Assembly: GCA_964552325.1 (NCBI GenBank)
Contig: CAZKHA010000016.1
Coordinates: forward strand, 1-37,277
Reading direction: 5' to 3'
DNA length: 37,277 bases
DNA from: CAZKCK01 sp964552325
GTDB taxonomy: Bacteria > Bacteroidota > Bacteroidia > Bacteroidales > TTA-H9
Shown here: positions 32,492-37,277 of the stretch, piece after piece
Layout: the number at the start of each line of letters is the position of its first letter
How positions within the stretch are numbered: the first letter of the stretch is position 1
Notes under the pieces: generated by a model
Seen by the model: the letters and a program-made list of their open reading frames with translations, nothing else
What the model was told of the DNA's origin: nothing
Database searches by the model: none
Position numbers and translations under genes: made by a program

Positions 32492-32971
32492 ATGAAAACA
32501 GCTATCGTTTATGTATCTAATCATGGTACAACCGAAAAGGTGGCCTTACTTCTAAAACAGGAGCTTGGTGCTATCAGCCCTACTTTGATAAACCTTCGGA
32601 AAGAAAAGGTGGTGGATCCAAGCCAATACGATTGTTTTATTATTGGAGGGTCAATCCATGCGGGTTTTATACAGAAGCGCATCCGTAAGTTTTGCGAAGA
32701 TAACATGGTGGTGTTGCTTCAAAAGCGTTTGGGTTTGTTTATTTGCTGCATGAACGAGCCCGAGGCACAAGCTGAGTTTGATCGTGCGTTCCCCGAATTG
32801 CTGCGCTCACATGCTATTAGCAAGAAGATAGTAGGAGGGGAGTTTCTAGTAGAAAAGATGAACTTTTTTGAACGATTAATAATAAAGAAGATTTCGGGTG
32901 TAACTGAAACCGTTTCAAAGCTTAACGAGCAGGCTTTGCATGAATTGGTGTCTGAAATCATTGTCAAATAA
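32492..32971 (+). CDS. HemG-like flavodoxin
   Basis: A 159-residue flavodoxin-fold protein of the menaquinone-dependent protoporphyrinogen oxidase (HemG, Flavodoxin_5) type. The FMN phosphate loop is VSNHGTTEKVA at 8-18, and the second loop is FIIGGSIHAGFIQKRIRKF, the HemG signature. HemG oxidises protoporphyrinogen IX with a quinone acceptor; short relatives may serve as general flavodoxins, so heme synthesis is inferred. The hemD-like gene of this window is on the opposite strand 7 kb away, so there is no operon link. It is followed 19 bp later by a membrane protein gene. Confidence 0.85.
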   Translation: MKTAIVYVSNHGTTEKVALLLKQELGAISPTLINLRKEKVVDPSQYDCFIIGGSIHAGFIQKRIRKFCEDNMVVLLQKRLGLFICCMNEPEAQAEFDRAFPELLRSHAISKKIVGGEFLVEKMNFFERLIIKKISGVTETVSKLNEQALHELVSEIIVK

Positions 32972-32990
32972 GCTTTAATAAAAATAGTAT

Positions 32991-33827
32991 ATGAAATTGA
33001 ATTTGTTGAAATGGATGACCCTGTTGATGGCCTTATTAGTGGCAATTACAGCCATTATTGGGATAAGCCATAGCGAGATTTATACGGGTGCCAGTCTTAA
33101 TTGGGCTACGCAAACTATTGTACAGGATTATTTTAACTTGCTTGTGTTGGTGCCTGTTTTGATAATAAGTGGTTTGCTTTTGCCTACATCAAAATACAGC
33201 ATAAAAGTTATGTGGTTAGGCGCAATGTTTTACGCATTCTATACATTTATAATTTATGCTTTTTCGGTACGGTTCAATATGCTTTTTCCGGCATACTGCC
33301 TCGTGCTTGGGTTATGTTTTTATAGTTTGGTGATTTTCTTTACACATAATAATCTAAAATTGGATGAAACCCCGTATTTTAGGCCTTGGTTGCAAAAGGC
33401 TTCGGCAGTTTTCTTACTGTTGTTTGGGGTTTTGTTTTATGCTCTTTGGCTTTTAGAAGTGGGTGCGGCTATTGCACAAAATACCATACCAAGCAGCCTA
33501 AAAGAAGCTGATTTATACACTAATCCTGTTCACGTATTGGATCTTTCGATTGTTCTGCCGGCCTTTGCTATCCTAGGTTACCAGTTTTTGCGCCACCCCG
33601 GAAAAGCTGTTTATCTAGCTCCGGCAGCCTTGTTTTTTTCGGGCTTGATGTCGCTTACCATCGCTACAATTATGTTTGGGTTCTATCTTAAAGGATTGGA
33701 TGATAGTTATGTGCTTGCAATAGTATTCGCTGGCATTAGCCTAAGCAACATGTTGATGGTTTGGTTCTTGCCAAAAGCAATTAAAAGATCGGGCAATATG
33801 GCAATTCCGGTTATATTTTTGTTTTAG
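32991..33827 (+). CDS. Conserved integral membrane protein, 8 helices, function unknown
   Basis: A 278-residue hydrophobic protein with about eight membrane helices, for instance LLKWMTLLMALLVAITAIIGI and YVLAIVFAGISLSNMLMVWFL at the ends. The segment after helix 1 (ISHSEIYTGASLNWATQTI) is probably outside the membrane. No motif of a known transporter or enzyme is visible to me. It is cotranscribed with the HemG-like flavodoxin (19-bp gap), so it may be a redox partner, but no heme- or quinone-binding pattern was found. It converges on the pentapeptide-repeat gene. Confidence 0.75.
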   Translation: MKLNLLKWMTLLMALLVAITAIIGISHSEIYTGASLNWATQTIVQDYFNLLVLVPVLIISGLLLPTSKYSIKVMWLGAMFYAFYTFIIYAFSVRFNMLFPAYCLVLGLCFYSLVIFFTHNNLKLDETPYFRPWLQKASAVFLLLFGVLFYALWLLEVGAAIAQNTIPSSLKEADLYTNPVHVLDLSIVLPAFAILGYQFLRHPGKAVYLAPAALFFSGLMSLTIATIMFGFYLKGLDDSYVLAIVFAGISLSNMLMVWFLPKAIKRSGNMAIPVIFLF

Positions 33828-33831
33828 ATTG

Positions 33832-33848
33832 TATTACTAAGTGTAATA
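33832..33848. terminator. Short AT-rich hairpin between convergent genes
   Basis: TATTAC-TAAGT-GTAATA forms a perfect 6-bp stem in the 22-bp gap between the 8-TM protein and the pentapeptide-repeat gene. It is weak and lacks long T runs on either strand, so a shared terminator is only possible. Confidence 0.3.
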
Positions 33849-33849
33849 A

Positions 33850-34419
33850 TTAACTTACCTCAATGCCTAAATAGTCAAGCAAATGTATAGCTTCAGGCAT
33901 GCTGAATTTGGCTTTTTTAATCCGGTTGTTCAAGGGGTTTATTGCATAGTTTACGGCGGTCCTGAGGTCGGCTTTTTCAAGATTGGTACCCTCAAACGTA
34001 GCCATCAACAGGTCGCATGCGTTAAATACTGCAGCCGTTAGGTCGGCATCGGCAAAATCGGCTTCTTGCAGGTCGCAGCTTTCGAAAACGGTATTTTTTA
34101 ATTTGAGCCCGTAAAAGGCTGCCATGCGCAAAAGGCAATGTTTGAACTTGAGCTGCAAAAGCAAGGCCCGGCATTCAGAAAATTGTGTTCCCATCAGCTT
34201 GCACTGTACGAAGGTAACATCTTGTAAAGCCGTGTTTTTAAGGATTACCAAGCTCATATCACAATCGCTGAAAAGGCAGTTACGGAAAACCAAACCTGCC
34301 AGGTTGGCTTGCGAAAAGTTGCAATGCTTAAAGGTACAAGCCTCGTATATTCCCGATTGAAAGGGGGTTAATGAAAAATCAATTTTCTCAAATACGGTGT
34401 CTTCGGTAAGTAGCGGCAT
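33850..34419 (-). CDS. Pentapeptide-repeat protein
   Basis: A 189-residue right-handed quadrilateral beta-helix protein. Repeats of the A(D/N)LXX type run through most of the chain, for example CTFKHCNFSQANLAGLVFRNC, CDLQEADFADADLTAAVF and TNLEKADLR. A short C-terminal helix (AIHLLDYLGIEVS) follows. Proteins of this layout include McbG and Qnr, which protect DNA gyrase by mimicking DNA, but many members have other roles and the DNA-mimic function is not shown here. No resistance genes or mobile elements lie nearby. It starts 52 bp from the end of the neighbouring lipoprotein gene and is on the same strand. Confidence 0.85.
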   Translation of the reverse strand: MPLLTEDTVFEKIDFSLTPFQSGIYEACTFKHCNFSQANLAGLVFRNCLFSDCDMSLVILKNTALQDVTFVQCKLMGTQFSECRALLLQLKFKHCLLRMAAFYGLKLKNTVFESCDLQEADFADADLTAAVFNACDLLMATFEGTNLEKADLRTAVNYAINPLNNRIKKAKFSMPEAIHLLDYLGIEVS

Positions 34420-34471
34420 AGGATGCGTAAATGTTTATAAGGGGCAAATATACCGAAACCTTGCCAAAAGT

Positions 34472-35877
34472 TTAATTTGCGCTGTAAACAACATCTGCTA
34501 CAATGCGGCTTACATTGCTTAAATTATAGCTTTTATCANNNNNNNNNNNNNNNNNNNNNNNNNNNNNNNNNNNNNNNNNNNNNNNNNNNNNNNNNNNNNN
34601 NNNNNNNNNNNNNNNNNNNNNNNNNNNNNNNNNNNNNNGTAAACAACATCTGCTACAATGCGGCTTACATTGCTTAAATTATAGCTTTTATCAATTGATA
34701 AATACACGCCACCAGCATCCGTTTCAAGCGTTATAACATGGTCATCGGTGTCTAAGCCTAAGGGAATATTTATAAATGCTTGATTTTCGAGCTTAAAGAG
34801 TTTATTGTCAAGGCCCGAAACCACATAGGCTGTATTCCCGCTAAAGGCCATGCTATTGAACGAACGTAAACCAGCCCCTGAGGCAGGCAGTCCCGCTGGA
34901 AGCTCTAGGTCAGCATAAACTTCATCAAAGCTTGTCTCATTAAAGCGGTAAATATCTATCAGGTTGGTGTTGAATTGCCTCACTACGATATAAGGTTGAT
35001 GGATATTGTTAGGATTGCGGTAAAGTATCACTGTGCTTTTTTTCTCCATTGAATGGCCTTCACCAATTAACCCGATTTCTTTTGACCAAACGGGACTGAA
35101 GGAGTCGCCATCAAAGCTCATCAGGTTTAATTTTCCGAAAGCAGGATCGCTATCATAACTTAGCCATGCAATAAAGGCCTTGTTGGTATGTCCAACCTTT
35201 GAAACATCGTTGGTGGCCCAAATTCCCGAAGCATTAACCATGGGTAGTGGATCTGAAATCCATGATTGGTTGAGAAAAATGTAAGAGTAAAGCGAGGGTT
35301 GACCTCCATTGCCATTGAAGTTAAGGCTTATTATAAATAATTTGTTGTTAATGCTTTGCATATAACCTCCAACCGATGAAGGGCTAAAAGCATACTGCCA
35401 TTGTTGGTCAGTATGTTTATGATAAACAGCACCGGAGCCCCCATAGCCACCATGGGCCATTTCTGTATAATTGTACGAAATGAGTTTATTGTCAGCGGTT
35501 AGTTCATTTTCGTTAAACGCGCTTAAAAAGGGATTACCAATGTTGCGGGTTTTAATTACTTCGCCCTCGCAATCAATAGCATAGCATGGTGCGGCTGGCG
35601 AAACCCAAGGGGATGATAAATCAGCAATAAATGAAAGTTTGCCATTGCGTTCAAAAAGCTTTTTTATGCTGGCTACATGGGGGTTGAGAAAATCACCTTC
35701 GTTATGGTAAAGCCTGAATTTGAATTGTAAACCATTGGAAGTGTAAAAGGCTTTAGCGTCATTGATTTCGGAATCTGTACTGCTAGGTGTATCAATGGGC
35801 TCTTCGATGGTTTCTTTGTTGCATGCAATTAAAATGCTGCTAATAACCAGTGCAAGGATTAGTTTCTTGATATTCAT
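34472..35877 (-). CDS. Putative lipoprotein interrupted by a spurious scaffold gap
   Basis: A lipoprotein of unknown function: signal peptide MNIKKLILALVISSILIAC with an LIAC lipobox, then a Thr/Ser/Glu-rich linker and a beta-rich body (PSLYSYIFLNQSW, KLNLMSFDGDSFSPVW, SGLDNKLFKLENQ) that looks propeller-like but is not assigned. The gene crosses 100 Ns flanked by two identical 55-bp copies. If one copy and the Ns are removed (155 bp), the frame continues as VADVVYSAN and a TAA at 34472-34474, giving 416 residues. As written, the frame after the gap is wrong and its apparent end near 34519 is artefactual. Confidence 0.75.
34484..34538. repeat. 55-bp duplicated contig end, left copy
   Basis: Identical to 34639-34693 and directly abutting the Ns. 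The identity reaches exactly to the gap edge, which fits two contig ends overlapping by one k-mer, not a biological repeat. Confidence 0.9.
34539..34638. other. 100-N scaffold gap
   Basis: Exactly 100 N residues, the standard filler for a gap of unknown size. The reading-frame evidence suggests no DNA is missing here. Confidence 0.98.
34639..34693. repeat. 55-bp duplicated contig end, right copy
   Basis: Identical to 34484-34538. The sequence continues on its right side into the lipoprotein coding region in the correct frame. Confidence 0.9.
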
Positions 35878-36017
35878 TGTTGCAAGTTTATGTATAGGGA
35901 TGCTTTACTTTGTCAACAACAAACAGCATGAAACGGCAAAGTGTTCACTAGTTTGCTTAGCAGGCTAACGTGGTATTTATTAGAATGGATCTTTTTGGCT
36001 AACTAAAATGCTTTCGG

Positions 36018-36935
36018 CTAGGGTGCGTTTTTTAGAATCACCGGTTTGGGATACCAAAGTTGGATAAGCTTGCCTAGTTCTTTGGCATCAAAGGCAAATA
36101 GACGCTTTCCGGCCTCAAGACCTTGGGCTATAAGCGATTTCTTTTGTGAGGCGATGCTTGCCCTAAGGCTTTTTAGTGTTTTTTGATGATGCTTTACTGA
36201 GGATTTGATGTGGTGAAGTTGATGTTCAAGCACACAAAAATCGTGGTGCATGCCCTGGAAATCGGTTAGTGTGTTAATTTCGCGGGCATAGGTCGTGAAT
36301 ATGGCAGGCCAAAGCGGACGAAGCAATTGCACCATGTACATAAAGTATTTGGTGGCTTTGCGCCATTCGTGAACATTGATTTCGGTGGGGTTTTTCGCAA
36401 CCACACGGTATTGTTTTTTAGCGTTGTTGTAGTTTCTGGCAAAGGCTTTAGCAAGTTTTTCGCTAACATCATCATCCAGTTCCCAGGTGGGTATGCGGCC
36501 TCGTGCAAGCACGTTTTGTTCTTGAATTGTGCCAAACAAATCATCCACTCCGGCATTGCGGAGCGTGGCGGCTCGCTTAAGTTGCAGTTTCCGTTTGAGC
36601 GAATTAAGCATGGCAACGCTCTCGGCTGAACGGCGGTTTTTAAGGAGTTCTTCAATGGCTTCGATGCTGGCTGTATAATCGCGTAAGAACGAGAGTTTTT
36701 TAGAGGTGTCGCGGTAATACATGTTTTCGAGGGCATACGTTTTTGATCCGATCTGCGGCTCGGTAAGCCGTAATACGGCCCTTAGTTTTTTAAAGCAAAC
36801 ACGCGCGTTGTGAACAGATTCGTGTATATCTGTTTTTTTGGCTAAGTGCTGGGTAGCATCCGAATTTAAACTGGTGGCTATCCTTATAATATTTTCCCTG
36901 AATGAGGCTTCGGGCCGTAGTACAAATTCAACCAT
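36018..36935 (-). CDS. CHAD-domain protein (polyphosphate-binding)
   Basis: A 305-residue all-helical CHAD protein. Its two halves each begin with a basic, His-containing helix: VHNARVCFKKLRAVLRL (His42, Arg45, Lys49, Lys50, Arg52) and NVHEWRKATKYFMYMV in the second half, the conserved positions that line a positively charged groove. CHAD proteins bind inorganic polyphosphate and locate to polyphosphate granules. No polyphosphate kinase or CYTH domain is encoded beside it, so its partner is not visible. The ATG at 36935 (MVEFVLRPEASFREN) is the only plausible start. Identity is firm; the role is family knowledge. Confidence 0.88.
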   Translation of the reverse strand: MVEFVLRPEASFRENIIRIATSLNSDATQHLAKKTDIHESVHNARVCFKKLRAVLRLTEPQIGSKTYALENMYYRDTSKKLSFLRDYTASIEAIEELLKNRRSAESVAMLNSLKRKLQLKRAATLRNAGVDDLFGTIQEQNVLARGRIPTWELDDDVSEKLAKAFARNYNNAKKQYRVVAKNPTEINVHEWRKATKYFMYMVQLLRPLWPAIFTTYAREINTLTDFQGMHHDFCVLEHQLHHIKSSVKHHQKTLKSLRASIASQKKSLIAQGLEAGKRLFAFDAKELGKLIQLWYPKPVILKNAP

Positions 36936-37277
36936 CTGTGGGTTTGTAAAATGCCCCGTAAAAGTATGGATTATTTAGGTGTGGTTGAAACTTTGCCTTG
37001 TTAAGATTTTGCTACGTTTTAATTGTTAGTGGATAGTGGATAGTGTTTAGTGGTTGGAGAACACGGTATTGAAGGTATATGGTTCAGGGTGAGTGAAAAA
37101 GGTGGATGGTGCAAGGTGGAAGGTACATGGTTCAGGCATTGACAGGTTCCTCGAATAATAAATTACATTCGAAAATTTGAGGACTGAACGAATCAACCCA
37201 CCAACTATATATATTACAGAGTTTCACAAAGCAGGCACAGATGGCCGCTGAGGAAAGCATTCGCATTGTAAATCACT
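36936..37277. other. Right-end intergenic region with degenerate repeats
   Basis: No gene is recognised in this 342-bp stretch. It holds GTGGATAGTG-type short tandem units (37027-37056), G-rich units of the form GGTGGATGGTGCAAGGTGGAAGGT (in part 37101-37124), and a near-identical 18-bp direct repeat listed separately. The last 60 bases resemble the degenerate repeats common in Bacteroidota spacers. A short frame starting near 37231 runs off the window but is too short to judge. Confidence 0.6.
37071..37136 (+). repeat. Pair of 18-bp direct repeats
   Basis: GAAGGTATATGGTTCAGG at 37071-37088 and GAAGGTACATGGTTCAGG at 37119-37136 differ by one base and are spaced 48 bp start to start. They look like an intergenic repeat family rather than a binding site. 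Confidence 0.7.

Noticed and set aside
33850..34419. Quinolone-resistance (Qnr) gene
   Set aside because: Pentapeptide repeats alone do not show gyrase protection; no Qnr-specific loops or resistance context could be recognised.
34519..35877. Reading the lipoprotein through the Ns to a stop at 34519
   Set aside because: The 155-bp artefact shifts the frame, so the apparent last residues come from the wrong frame of the duplicated copy.
37027..37277. CRISPR array at the right end
   Set aside because: Repeats are short, irregular and degenerate, without uniform spacers or cas genes.

Overview
The window looks like a chromosomal segment of a Bacteroidota bacterium with AT-rich DNA. The evidence is lineage-typical families (a PF14121-like putative porin, a DUF4271 membrane protein, a TonB-dependent receptor with a carboxypeptidase-regulatory-like domain, LytTR/LytS two-component proteins), the near absence of Shine-Dalgarno sequences, and several TAnnTTTG-type -7 promoter elements. 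Hcp, Fe-S regulators, ferredoxins and a large thioredoxin set suggest a life with anaerobic or micro-oxic, nitrosative or thiol-redox stress. No rRNA, complete tRNA, CRISPR array, transposase or phage gene was recognised.

Layout. 1-3.1 kb: an RNA methyltransferase-like protein and a U32 (TrhP/YegQ-like) protein on the minus strand. 3.1-5.9 kb: a TrmH/SpoU methyltransferase overlapping a putative porin. 5.9-8.5 kb (minus): TPR protein, aroE and an MTH1187-type thiamine-binding protein. 8.6-12.8 kb (minus): a compact unit of TonB-dependent receptor, LytS-type kinase and LytTR regulator. 13.0-20.4 kb (plus): the most distinctive region, with two paralogous Fe-S-type Rrf2 regulators, a ferredoxin-like protein, a cupin, a DUF438/hemerythrin/PAS protein, a DUF2249 protein, a PepSY-TM-like membrane protein with propeller-like periplasmic parts, hybrid-cluster protein Hcp, and a second cupin after a terminator. 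Both Rrf2 genes carry the same 21-bp promoter/operator block (20 of 21 identical), including the palindrome GTATT-NN-AATAC.

20.4-26.8 kb (minus): housekeeping genes hemD-like, rnpA, a CtpA-type protease, an O-antigen-ligase-like protein and cdd, with DUF4271 upstream. 26.5-29.6 kb (minus): a thiol-redox operon with OsmC, a thioredoxin-like protein carrying CX6C, TrxB, a membrane-anchored thioredoxin, a NapH-like membrane ferredoxin and a soluble thioredoxin. 29.8-33.8 kb (plus, divergent): Crp/Fnr regulator, membrane AraC-type regulator, outer-membrane barrel protein, HemG-like flavodoxin and an 8-TM protein. 33.8-37.3 kb: pentapeptide-repeat protein, a lipoprotein gene broken by a scaffold gap, a CHAD protein, and a repeat-rich end.

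How it may work together (inference): the Rrf2 pair probably senses NO or redox state through Fe-S clusters and controls itself and the Hcp cluster. Hcp would reduce NO or hydroxylamine with electrons from the ferredoxin-like protein, while the DUF438 protein would bind or sense O2/NO through its di-iron and PAS domains. The thioredoxin operon, under the neighbouring Crp/Fnr protein or another regulator, would supply or repair thiol redox balance. The 100-N gap at 34.5 kb is flanked by an identical 55-bp sequence and is almost certainly an unmerged contig overlap rather than missing DNA.
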